From the NCBI GenBank assembly GCA_050013875.1, contig JBEKEK010000054.1:1-64000 (forward strand): DNA of 64,000 nt. Direction: 5' to 3'. Source of the DNA: Trebonia sp050013875 (lineage in GTDB: Bacteria; Actinomycetota; Actinomycetes; Streptosporangiales; Streptosporangiaceae). Below the pieces are notes generated by a model. That model was not told the DNA's origin. It was given only the letters and a program-made list of their open reading frames with translations, and did not search any database. This document shows positions 9,088-16,216 of this stretch, one piece after another (position 1 is the stretch's first letter; every line of letters begins with the position of its first letter). A program made the position numbers and the translations under genes.

Positions 9088-9672
9088 TCAGAAGCTGCCG
9101 AAGACGCCGCCAGCGAACCCGCCGCCACCGAAGCCGCCGCCCCCACCGAAGCCGTTGCCGAAGACGCCGCCGTCGTGGTGTTCCCGCTCGCGCTTCTCGT
9201 CTTCGTAGATGCGGTCGATGCAGATGGCGATGGCGATGATCAGGGCGTCGTCGACCCCCGGCTCGACCTCGACCCCGTAGGTGTCCCTGATCCGGAACCA
9301 GCGCCGCGAGATCCGGCCCACCACGTGCTGCCCGTCCTTCAGCTCCCAGTCCTTATCGGCGAAGCTGCCGACGGCCTCCAGCCGCGCGCCGCCGGCCAGG
9401 TCGATCTCGTACCGGTGCTTGATCGGCGAGAAGAACGCCGGACGGACGGTCGCGACGACCCCGCTGCCGTTCTCGATCTCCATCGTGTCGCGCATGGCGA
9501 AGAACTTCTTGCGGATGACGATGAGCAGGTTGCCGTAGGCGTCCTTGAGCTCGAAGGTCTCACGGAGGCTGAGCGCCTTGCCGTCGACGACAAAGACGCG
9601 GTTGCCGTCCTGATCCTCGATCCAGAAGTCCGCTCTGAGGGAGAAAATCCGTTCCTGGACTAGATATCGCAT
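9088..9672 (-). CDS. LURP-one-related (LOR/YxjI-like) family protein
   Basis: 194-residue protein with the LURP-one/Tubby-like beta-barrel pattern: MRYLVQERIFSLRADFWIED, GNRVFVVDGKALSLRETF, LKDAYGNLLIVIRKKFFAMR, MEIENGSGVVATVRPAFFSP, and a terminal helix DDALIIAIAICIDRIYED. The barrel family includes scramblase-like proteins; bacterial members have no settled function. The C-terminal 25 residues after REHHDGG are almost only Gly and Phe (GFGGGGGFGGGG), an unusual low-complexity tail. The start is ATG at 9672. A second protein of the same fold lies at 11972-12544. Confidence 0.8.
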   Translation of the reverse strand: MRYLVQERIFSLRADFWIEDQDGNRVFVVDGKALSLRETFELKDAYGNLLIVIRKKFFAMRDTMEIENGSGVVATVRPAFFSPIKHRYEIDLAGGARLEAVGSFADKDWELKDGQHVVGRISRRWFRIRDTYGVEVEPGVDDALIIAIAICIDRIYEDEKREREHHDGGVFGNGFGGGGGFGGGGFAGGVFGSF

Positions 9673-9693
9673 AGAGAGAGGCTATGCCCCGGT

Positions 9694-10194
9694 TTAGCGC
9701 GGTGTCAGGCGGAAGCCCCGTGCTCCGGCGGCCCAGGCGGCACGGAGATCGGCCGGGCTGGGAGTGCCGTCGGAGTCAACGCCAATCTTGTTGAATTTGG
9801 CGAATTGGCGGTTGTCGCGCACCATGGCCGCGTAATGGGCGGTCACGCCGGCCTCATCGGTGATCACCTGGACATCGGCCGGCCGGCGCTTGCCTTTGAG
9901 CAGGATGTCGACCGGTTCGCCGGTGCGCAGGTTGCGGCCCCAGGCGAACGGGGTGCCGATGAGCAGGTCCTCGCCGTCGCGGGTGTAGGCGACCGGGATC
10001 TCGTAGCGCTTACCCGACTTGCGGCCTACCAGGTAGAGGGTGATCAGACGGCCGCCCATGGCCGGCCCGATCAGCGGCGCCCGCAGCAGCGCGCGGACCA
10101 CGCTGTTGGCCAGCCCCTGCAGGGCCATGGTCTGGGCCCGGGCGGGCGGGGCCGGCTGCCCGGCGGACGGCGGTGTCGCCGGCTCGGAAGTCAT
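9694..10194 (-). CDS. Deazaflavin (F420)-dependent nitroreductase-like protein
   Basis: 166-residue split-barrel flavin/deazaflavin-binding protein of the DDN/Rv3547-like family. Diagnostic features are LITLYLVGRKSGKRYEIPVA, GEDLLIGTPFAWGRNLRTG and the following LLKGKRRPADVQVI. Family members use F420H2 or bind related flavins to reduce quinones or nitro compounds; which substrate applies here cannot be told. ATG at 10194 is chosen because the upstream in-frame start at 10224 would overlap the MarR gene by 20 bases. It is ten bases downstream of the marR stop, so the two probably form an operon, suggesting redox-stress control. Confidence 0.8.
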   Translation of the reverse strand: MTSEPATPPSAGQPAPPARAQTMALQGLANSVVRALLRAPLIGPAMGGRLITLYLVGRKSGKRYEIPVAYTRDGEDLLIGTPFAWGRNLRTGEPVDILLKGKRRPADVQVITDEAGVTAHYAAMVRDNRQFAKFNKIGVDSDGTPSPADLRAAWAAGARGFRLTPR

Positions 10195-10204
10195 GCCACT
10201 GACG

Positions 10205-10750
10205 CTACGCCCGCGCTCCGCCACCCCACAACCCGTCGCCGGCCGGCGTCGCGTGGATGTCGATGCCGCGGCGCCGGGCGTCGGCGGCGACGACCCGGCT
10301 GGCGATCCGCGACAGCCGGGTGCGCTCGGCGGGGGTCAGGTCCGCCGCCAGGGCCGCGATCTCCGACCCGAGGGCCGCCGCGCCCTGGTCGATGAGCTCG
10401 CGGCCAGCGGCGGTGATGGCGACGCGCACGCTGCGCCGGTCAACCGGTGAAGCGGTCCTGGCCACCAGACCGCGTTCCGCCGCCCGGTCCACCAAGCCGG
10501 TCACGCTCGACTTGTCGAGCTGGAGGTAGCTCGCGAGCTGGCCGATGGTCGGCTGCCGGTCCCGGACGATCCCGAGCAGGCGGGCGGCGGGGACCGACAC
10601 GTCATGATCGGCCGCGATCCGGCCGAACGCGCCCTGTACGGCGAAGCTCAGCTGGGCGAGCGCGTCCACCAGGCCCAGGTCCCCCTCGCCCGGCAGCGGG
10701 GTGAGGACGGGGCGGCGGTCACGCGGTGGCGGGTCATCAGCGGCGGGCAC
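10205..10750 (-). CDS. MarR-family transcriptional regulator
   Basis: 181-residue winged-helix regulator. The HTH reads QPTIGQLASYLQLDKSSVTG followed by LVDRAAERGLVARTASPVDR and the wing RRSVRVAITAAGRELID. MarR proteins bind palindromes as dimers and usually repress neighbouring genes until a phenolic or oxidising ligand binds. A perfect 19-base inverted repeat lies 19-67 bases upstream, shared with the divergent dehydrogenase gene, and is the obvious operator. The start is GTG at 10750, with the ribosome site poorly resolved, so the exact N-terminus (MPAADDPPPR) is uncertain. Confidence 0.88.
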   Translation of the reverse strand: MPAADDPPPRDRRPVLTPLPGEGDLGLVDALAQLSFAVQGAFGRIAADHDVSVPAARLLGIVRDRQPTIGQLASYLQLDKSSVTGLVDRAAERGLVARTASPVDRRSVRVAITAAGRELIDQGAAALGSEIAALAADLTPAERTRLSRIASRVVAADARRRGIDIHATPAGDGLWGGGARA

Positions 10751-10768
10751 AGCACCTAGTATACGCGT

Positions 10769-10817
10769 GATTTAGTTTGTGACACCATCTATAGTAGGTG
10801 GTGTCACAAACTAAATC
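10769..10817. promoter_or_regulatory. Perfect 19-bp inverted repeat, probable MarR operator
   Basis: GATTTAGTTTGTGACACCA (10769-10787) and its exact reverse complement TGGTGTCACAAACTAAATC (10799-10817) flank an 11-base spacer. The site sits between the divergent marR (start 10750) and quinone-oxidoreductase-like gene (start 10856) and is strikingly AT-rich for this genome. Position and symmetry make it a strong candidate for autoregulation and divergent control by the MarR protein. Confidence 0.85.
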
Positions 10818-10855
10818 GGTAACGCTGGCAGCCGCCAGAACGGAGACAAGCAGCC

Positions 10856-11821
10856 ATGAGCATGCACGCCGCCGTGGTCCGGTCCTTCGACCACCCGCCC
10901 CGCTACGAGAGCTACGGCACGCCCGAGCCCACGGGCCCGGATGAGACCCTGATCGACGTCCTCGCGGTCGGTCTGCACCCCCGCGTCCGCTCCGGCGCGG
11001 CCGGGCGGCACTACACAAGCACCGGCACGCTGCCGATGATCCCCGGCATCGACGGGGTCGGCCGTCTGCCCGACGGCCGGCCGGTCTACTTCGTCGCCGA
11101 CGATGACTCCTGGGGGACCATGGCCGACCGGGCCGTCGTCGACCTGCGGCGGACGCTGCCGCTGCCGGAGGACGCCGACATCGCCAAGATCGCGGCGGGG
11201 ATGAACCCCGCCATGTCCTCCTGGGTCGCGCTGCGCCGCCGGGTGGAGCTCAAGCCGGGTCAGTCGGTCCTGGTTCTCGGCGCCACCGGCAGCGCGGGGG
11301 CGATGGCGGTCCAGGTGGCCAAGCGGCTCGGGGCCGGCCGGGTCGTCGGGGCGGGCCGCAACCCCGCGCGGCTGGCCGAGCTCACCGCCATCGGCGCGGA
11401 TGACGTCGTCGCGCTCGACGACGATCCCGAGGTCACGGCGCAGCGGCTGGCCAAGGCGGCCGCCGAGGTGGACATCGTGGTCGACTACCTGTGGGGCGAG
11501 CCGGCCACCGTCGCCATCACGGCGCTGCTCACCGCCCGCGCCGACCGCAGCCGGGCGCTGGACTGGATCGAGATCGGCTCGATGGCCGGACCCGACGTCC
11601 AGCTGCCGTCGGCCGCGCTCCGCTCGGCCAACCTCCGGCTCCAGGGCAGCGGGCAGGGCTCGGTATCGCCCCGGCGTTACCTCGCCGAGCTGCCGTCGCT
11701 GGTGGCGGAGATCGACGCGGGCACCATCGCGGTCAGCGCCCGCCCGGTACCGCTGGCCGACGTCGAGGCGGCCTGGACCGCCCCCGAGCCGGCCGGACTG
11801 CGGACGGTGCTCATTCCTTAG
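10856..11821 (+). CDS. Medium-chain dehydrogenase/quinone oxidoreductase-like protein
   Basis: 321-residue MDR-superfamily oxidoreductase lacking the catalytic and structural zinc cysteines, so closest to zeta-crystallin/QOR-like NADPH:quinone or enone reductases. GroES-like N-terminal domain (1-125), then a Rossmann fold with VLVLGATGSAGAMAVQVAKR (about 140-160). The start ATG 10856 follows a GGAG at 10841-10844. It is divergent from the MarR gene with a shared palindromic operator, so it is likely the regulator's main target and may detoxify electrophiles. It is followed 150 bp downstream by a LURP-one-like gene, separated by another large palindrome. Confidence 0.87.
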   Translation: MSMHAAVVRSFDHPPRYESYGTPEPTGPDETLIDVLAVGLHPRVRSGAAGRHYTSTGTLPMIPGIDGVGRLPDGRPVYFVADDDSWGTMADRAVVDLRRTLPLPEDADIAKIAAGMNPAMSSWVALRRRVELKPGQSVLVLGATGSAGAMAVQVAKRLGAGRVVGAGRNPARLAELTAIGADDVVALDDDPEVTAQRLAKAAAEVDIVVDYLWGEPATVAITALLTARADRSRALDWIEIGSMAGPDVQLPSAALRSANLRLQGSGQGSVSPRRYLAELPSLVAEIDAGTIAVSARPVPLADVEAAWTAPEPAGLRTVLIP

Positions 11822-11882
11822 GTGCCTCGAACCATAAGACACGTCGGGCGCGAAGAGATTAATGGGGCTGAGGGTGAAATAG

Positions 11883-11925
11883 ACGGTCCGTTCGATATAA
11901 AAGTCTTTTATTTCGAACGGACGGT
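11883..11925. repeat. 43-bp near-perfect palindrome
   Basis: Two 21-bp arms meet at a single axis base (11904) with only two mismatches; the left arm begins ACGGTCCGTTCGATATAAAA and the right arm mirrors it. It lies between the MDR dehydrogenase stop (11821) and the LURP-one-like start (11972). It is locally AT-rich. It lacks the T-run of an intrinsic terminator, so a dimer-binding operator or cruciform is more likely than a terminator. Confidence 0.7.
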
Positions 11926-11971
11926 GGTAACTGCGCACCACGGTAAACACCAAACACGTACACTCGATAAC

Positions 11972-12544
11972 ATGGCAGATCACTTCGCCTTTCGGGAATT
12001 GCGGATCCGGCAGCCCGGTAAGGTGCTGCCCGGCCGCGCGACCTATGAGATCTTCGACACCGAGAAGAACCTGCTCGCCATTGCCGCGGAAACCGAGAGC
12101 CGCGGCGTCCTGAACAGCGTGATCGGCATGGTGCCTGGCACCCGGGTGCTGGCCGTGCGGACCCCGGCCGGCGAACCGGTTCTGACCCTGGTCAGGCAGG
12201 ACAGCGACGGGGACTGGCTGGCGGCGCTGACCGACGCCGACGGCCAGCCGATCGGCAAGATCCGGATCGAGTTCAGCAGGCGGCACTACACCCTGCTTGA
12301 CGAGGAGGGCCAGGTCGCCGGGCAGGCGGTCGGCGACCTGGGCGCCAGCAAGTTCGCCGTGACCGGGGCCGACGGCGAGCGTTTCGCCCAGATCCGCAAG
12401 ACCTGGGCCGGCCTCGGCAAGGAGTTGCTCACCTCGTCCGACCATTACACGGTGACGTTCACCGGCCCGGTCTCGTCACGCATCCGCACCATGATCGTGA
12501 TGGTGCCGATCGTCCTCGACATGACCAGGCACGGCCCGTACTGA
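11972..12544 (+). CDS. LURP-one/scramblase-related protein
   Basis: 190-residue beta-rich protein of the LOR/scramblase superfamily: FAFRELRIRQPGKVLPGRAT, YEIFDTEKNLLAIAAET, SRRHYTLLDEEGQVAGQAVG, SDHYTVTFTGPVSS and a hydrophobic C-terminal helix RTMIVMVPIVLDM that may pack into the barrel. Role unknown. The frame is open upstream to 11822, but that part covers the 43-bp palindrome, so ATG 11972 (MADHFAF) is chosen; no strong ribosome site precedes it. It converges with the anti-sigma gene. It is only distantly similar to the LOR protein at 9088-9672. Confidence 0.75.
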   Translation: MADHFAFRELRIRQPGKVLPGRATYEIFDTEKNLLAIAAETESRGVLNSVIGMVPGTRVLAVRTPAGEPVLTLVRQDSDGDWLAALTDADGQPIGKIRIEFSRRHYTLLDEEGQVAGQAVGDLGASKFAVTGADGERFAQIRKTWAGLGKELLTSSDHYTVTFTGPVSSRIRTMIVMVPIVLDMTRHGPY

Positions 12545-12664
12545 ACCGGTGTTACCGGGTCCGGAGCCAAGAGAAATTACCGGGTAAGGAGCGAGCCGCC
12601 ACGGGCCGCCACGGGCCGCGACGGGTGCCGGGCGGGCCGTCGCTTCGGCGGCCTGCTCCGCTCG

Positions 12665-13432
12665 TTACCCGAAGGACGCGGTGGCCAGCACGGTGTCGTT
12701 CGCACTGAGCAGGCGGGCGCCAACGATGGCGCCGCGGATGTCATACGGGCTCGCCCAGCTGCCGTACCCGTCGGAGAGGCGGAACCTCCCGACCGTGGTG
12801 AATTGCCCGGCCGCATTCTCCAGCTGGCATTTCACCGCCACATTGCCCACCCCGTCCATGTTCACCGACATGTACATCCACCACGGTGTGCGGTTGTAGA
12901 CGAACACCATGCCGACGTTCTGGTGGGCGGTGGTAACCAGGGCGGCGGTACTCACCGACGACGCGGCCGGAGCCGACGTCGCCGACGGCGCGGTGGCGGC
13001 CCGCAGCCCCCAGCCGCCGATACCGGCGACGACCAGGGCGACCGCCACGGCGGCGGCCGACAGCAGGCTGCGAATCCGCGGGCGCGGGCGGCCGGGCGGG
13101 CGGTCCCCAGCCGGGCGGTCGGTGGCGCGGCCACCCCGATGGCTCGCGCGACGACGGGGGCCCGGCTGGGGCCGGGTAGACGCGGACACGCCGATGCGGT
13201 CGAGGACCCGGGTCTCGAAGCCGGCCGGCGGCTCGCGGGACGGCAGCAGAGCGAGCAGCTCCTCCCCGGTCATCGTCAGCTCCCGGACCAGCTCGCGGCA
13301 GGATTCGCAGGTATCCAGGTGCGCGAGCGCGGCCGCGCGCTCGCGGCCGGTCAGCACGCCGAGCGCGAGCTCGGCCGCCACCCCAGCGAACGCGTCGCAG
13401 CTCATGCCCTGGTAGCCGGTCGGCTCACTCAT
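12665..13432 (-). CDS. Anti-sigma factor, RskA-like, with HC2 zinc finger
   Basis: 255-residue membrane anti-sigma factor. The N-terminal anti-sigma domain has the zinc-binding motif HLDTCESCRELV (His, Cys, Cys; about 38-49). A basic Pro/Arg linker precedes one transmembrane helix (LLSAAAVAVALVVAGIGGWG, about 122-141). The extracytoplasmic domain resembles RskA C-terminal domains (VYNRTPWWMYMSVNMDG, then DGYGSWASPYDIRGAIVGAR). It should sequester the co-encoded ECF sigma factor until regulated proteolysis. Its start overlaps the sigma gene stop by eight bases, so the pair is translationally coupled. Confidence 0.9.
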   Translation of the reverse strand: MSEPTGYQGMSCDAFAGVAAELALGVLTGRERAAALAHLDTCESCRELVRELTMTGEELLALLPSREPPAGFETRVLDRIGVSASTRPQPGPRRRASHRGGRATDRPAGDRPPGRPRPRIRSLLSAAAVAVALVVAGIGGWGLRAATAPSATSAPAASSVSTAALVTTAHQNVGMVFVYNRTPWWMYMSVNMDGVGNVAVKCQLENAAGQFTTVGRFRLSDGYGSWASPYDIRGAIVGARLLSANDTVLATASFG

Positions 13433-13997
13433 CGTCGGCGTCCTCTGGCAGCAGAGCGGCCCGCAGCTTCTCCAGGCCGTACCTGATCCTGGTCTTCGCG
13501 GTTCCCACGGGCACCCCCTCCGTCTCGGCGACCTGCCGGGCCGTCATCCCGTAAATCCCGGCCATCGTAACCGCCCTGGCCTGCTCCCTTGGCAAGCGCC
13601 GGAGCGCGAAGCGCAGCCCGGCGGCGCTGTCGCGCGCCACCGCGACCCGCTCGGTTGAGTCGGCGACCTCGGTCAGCAGCTCCGCCAGGTCGACCGGATC
13701 CACCGGCGCCGACGTGCGCACCCGGAGCGTGTCGATCGCCAGGTTGTGGGTGATCCTGGTCAGCCAGCCGCGGACCGTCCCCTGCCGCCCGTCGAACATC
13801 TGCGCATGCCGCCAGGCCCGCTCGAAGGCCTGCTGCGCGACGTCCTCGGCCAGGTTCCGGTCATGCAGCACGGTCACCGCCACGCCGAACACCAGCCCCT
13901 GGAACCGGCGCACGAACGCGACCGACAGCTCCGCGTCGCCCGCGCCCAGGCCGGCCAGGAGCGTCTCATCAGGCAGCCGATCGGCTGGGGTGCCCAC
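13425..13997 (-). CDS. ECF RNA polymerase sigma factor (SigK-like)
   Basis: 190-residue extracytoplasmic-function sigma factor. Region 2 has LAEDVAQQAFERAWRHAQMF and GTVRGWLTRITHNLAIDTLR (about 48-90); region 4 has LPREQARAVTMAGIYGMTAR followed by TEGVPVGTAKTRIRYGLEKL (about 134-175). The start is GTG at 13997. It sits between a lipoprotein gene (13 bp upstream) and its anti-sigma factor (8 bp overlap), the usual sigma/anti-sigma layout of SigK-RskA-type systems. The lipoprotein is a likely regulon member. Confidence 0.92.
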   Translation of the reverse strand: MGTPADRLPDETLLAGLGAGDAELSVAFVRRFQGLVFGVAVTVLHDRNLAEDVAQQAFERAWRHAQMFDGRQGTVRGWLTRITHNLAIDTLRVRTSAPVDPVDLAELLTEVADSTERVAVARDSAAGLRFALRRLPREQARAVTMAGIYGMTARQVAETEGVPVGTAKTRIRYGLEKLRAALLPEDADDE

Positions 13998-14010
13998 AGT
14001 CGCACATTAC

Positions 14011-14604
14011 TCAGTAGCCGCCGCCGGCTTTCGCCGACGACGCGGAAGCGGATGGCGTGGCACCCGAGGAGACAGTGACGGCGGCGGTGATCGCGGTCCC
14101 GGCGGGGGCGACCAGCCACCACTTGGCACCGAAGGCGTCGCTGCCCTGCCCGGTGACCGTGCCGGCCGCGGGATCGCCCTCGAAGTAGTACAGCGGGTGG
14201 CCGTCGTAGGCGACCTGCTTGGTGCCGTCGGAACGGGTGAAGGTGGACAGGTCGGCCTTGCTGGCACCGCCCGACGCGGTCAGCGCGCCGGTGCTGGTCA
14301 CCGGCGGCCAGGCGCTGGCGCAGCCGCCGGAGCAGGCGGAGGAGTTCATGCTGTCCTTCATCCACAGGTAGATCGGCCGGCCCGACCCGTTGGTGAGGAA
14401 CGACCCCGCGGACGAGGTCCTCGTCGTGATGACCAGGCCGGTGGTTGACGCGCCGGCCCCCGCGCCGCTGGCCGTGGCGGCGGGCGTGCTGCTCGAACTC
14501 GCGGCGCTGCTGCAGGCGGCGAGCAGTCCCACTCCCAGCGACACCCCGAGCACGGCACCTAGCCGGACGGTCCCTGGGCGCTGAGTCCGCACCGATGCAG
14601 TCAT
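14011..14604 (-). CDS. Secreted lipoprotein with DUF/PF03640-type repeats
   Basis: 197-residue lipoprotein with a signal peptide ending in the lipobox LLAAC (Cys near residue 31), then a Ser/Ala-rich linker. The mature part has two copies of the 'secreted repeat of unknown function' pattern: GSFLTNGSGRPIYLWMKD with CSGGCASAWPPV, and KQVAYDGHPLYYFEGDPAAG. Such proteins are anchored outside the membrane; a role in envelope redox or metal handling is only conjecture. ATG 14604 is preferred to 14610 because AGGAG then has a 9-base spacing. It is probably the first gene of the sigma/anti-sigma operon. Confidence 0.83.
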   Translation of the reverse strand: MTASVRTQRPGTVRLGAVLGVSLGVGLLAACSSAASSSSTPAATASGAGAGASTTGLVITTRTSSAGSFLTNGSGRPIYLWMKDSMNSSACSGGCASAWPPVTSTGALTASGGASKADLSTFTRSDGTKQVAYDGHPLYYFEGDPAAGTVTGQGSDAFGAKWWLVAPAGTAITAAVTVSSGATPSASASSAKAGGGY

Positions 14605-14828
14605 TGTCATCGTCTCCTGTGGTCTGTGTTGTGGTCACAGTGACTACGGGAGCGACGGCGAGACGGCTTGACAAATTGCACGTGACCTGTATCACACCAA
14701 TGGCCCGAGATGGCCGTTATCGAAAATAATGCTGAGGAAAAATCTCTGCGCTGGTACTGCCCGCAGACCGCGGGCATCCTGCGCGGGCAGCGCGAAGCCA
14801 CCGCCCGTTCCCCCTGGTGATTTTGAAT

Positions 14829-16118
14829 TCAGACGGCGGGGACCGGGGTCGGCGTGGCCAGCGGGATTGGCTTGAACATGGCCGGCTCCTGGTCCGGGGT
14901 GAGGGCCGTGGTGGAGTAGAGCCAGTCCGTGAACGAGTAGTCGCGGACATCGCGGGCGCGGAGGATCTGGTTGCGGCGCTCGCGCTTGTCGCCGTCCAGG
15001 TGCCAGAGCTTCCCCCAGGCGCGGGAGGTGGTGAGCACCCGGCGGCAGTGCTCGGGGCGGACGGCCTGGTAGGCGGCGAGCGCGCGGTCCGGGTCGGGGT
15101 TCGCGGCCAGGTGCTCGGCCAGTACATAACCGTCCTCGATCGCCATGATCGCGCCTTGGGCGATGTACTGCAGCGGCGGGTGGGCGGCGTCGCCGAGCAG
15201 GGCGATCCGGCCGTAGACCCAGGTCGCGATCGGCTCGCGGTCGAACATCCGCCACCAGCGGTCCCGCCACATCAGCGGCAGGCCGCGCTGGATGTTCCCG
15301 GTGCTGTGCGCGAACGCGGCGTCGAGCTCGTCGGGCGTGCCCCAGTCCTCCTCGCCCGCCAGCGCCTTGGCCGACTCGAACACCGCGACCTGGTTGAACA
15401 TCTGTCCGCCGCGCAGCGGGTACTGCACGAAGTGGCAACGCGGGCCGACGTAGACGACGACGTCGGTCTCTGAGATGTTGTTCTCGCGGACCTTCTCGAT
15501 CGGGACGGCGCCGCGGTAGGCGACGTAGGCGGAGTTGACCGGCTCGTCGCCGACCAGCCGGGCGCGGGCCTTGGAGTGCAGGCCGTCGGCCGCGATGACC
15601 AGGCTCGCGCTGTGCTCGGCGCCGTCGGCCAGTGTCACCTTCGCCCCCGGCCCGGAGGTCTCGTACTCGGTGACCGGCTGGCTGGTCCGCAGGTCGACCC
15701 CGGCCCGGCGGCACGCCCGCAGGAAGAGGCCGTGCAGGTCGGAGCGGTGGATGACGAGGTACGGAGAGCCGTAGCGGCGGTGCAGGTCGGCCAGGTCGAG
15801 GCTGGTCAGCAGGCGGCCGTCGAGTGCGTCCTTCATGATCATGTTCCGCGGCAGCACGCCCAGCCGCTTGGCCTCCTCGAGCAGGCCGTACTCATCGAGG
15901 ATGCGCGTGCAGTTCGGCGCGAGCTGGAGTCCGGCGCCGACCTCGGCGAACTCGGCTGAGCGCTCGAGGACGCGGACGTTGAGGCCCTTGCGGGTCAGCG
16001 CGAAGGCGGCGGACAGGCCGCCAATGCCGCCGCCGACGACGATGACGTCCGGTTGCGCGGCCGGGTGCTGGAGAGCCTGTGCGCCAGCTTCGTCGGTTCC
16101 GGCTGGCTCACCGGTCAC
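14829..16118 (-). CDS. FAD-dependent monooxygenase, 3-hydroxybenzoate 6-hydroxylase-like
   Basis: 429-residue class A flavoprotein hydroxylase. FAD-binding dinucleotide fold DVIVVGGGIGGLSAAFALTR (about 23-42), the DG motif VIAADGLHSKAR, and the GD motif ALLGDAAHPPLQYIAQGA. The active-site and C-terminal pattern agrees with 3-hydroxybenzoate 6-hydroxylases, which make gentisate using NADH and O2. The neighbour upstream encodes a gentisate 1,2-dioxygenase-like bicupin, supporting the assignment. The start is GTG 16118, overlapping the stop of a 33-codon remnant ORF (GTGA). Salicylate-type substrates cannot be excluded. Confidence 0.85.
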   Translation of the reverse strand: MTGEPAGTDEAGAQALQHPAAQPDVIVVGGGIGGLSAAFALTRKGLNVRVLERSAEFAEVGAGLQLAPNCTRILDEYGLLEEAKRLGVLPRNMIMKDALDGRLLTSLDLADLHRRYGSPYLVIHRSDLHGLFLRACRRAGVDLRTSQPVTEYETSGPGAKVTLADGAEHSASLVIAADGLHSKARARLVGDEPVNSAYVAYRGAVPIEKVRENNISETDVVVYVGPRCHFVQYPLRGGQMFNQVAVFESAKALAGEEDWGTPDELDAAFAHSTGNIQRGLPLMWRDRWWRMFDREPIATWVYGRIALLGDAAHPPLQYIAQGAIMAIEDGYVLAEHLAANPDPDRALAAYQAVRPEHCRRVLTTSRAWGKLWHLDGDKRERRNQILRARDVRDYSFTDWLYSTTALTPDQEPAMFKPIPLATPTPVPAV

Positions 16119-16216
16119 GGCGCGATCTCCCTGGCGACGCGGTTGGCAGCCTGGCCGGTCCGCTCGATGGCGGCGGCGCTGCTGGTGCCCCCGACGCGGA
16201 TCGTCGCCAGCCTCAC
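16115..16216 (-). pseudogene. 33-codon remnant of a fumarylacetoacetate-hydrolase-family gene
   Basis: Short frame starting GTG at 16216 and beginning MRLATIRVGGTS, which is the characteristic N-terminus of actinobacterial FAH-family hydrolases (fumarylpyruvate or maleylpyruvate hydrolase), then a stop after 33 residues where the family has about 280. Both ends overlap the neighbours by four bases (GTGA), so coupling to the dioxygenase and hydroxylase is intact. The likely history is an in-frame internal deletion of the third gentisate-pathway gene. Whether a short peptide is made or needed is unknown. Confidence 0.6.

Noticed and set aside
10811..12445. 544-codon minus-strand frame across the MDR and LOR genes
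   Set aside because: Antisense to two recognisable genes and biased in composition (Arg, Gly, Asp, Pro); no motif.
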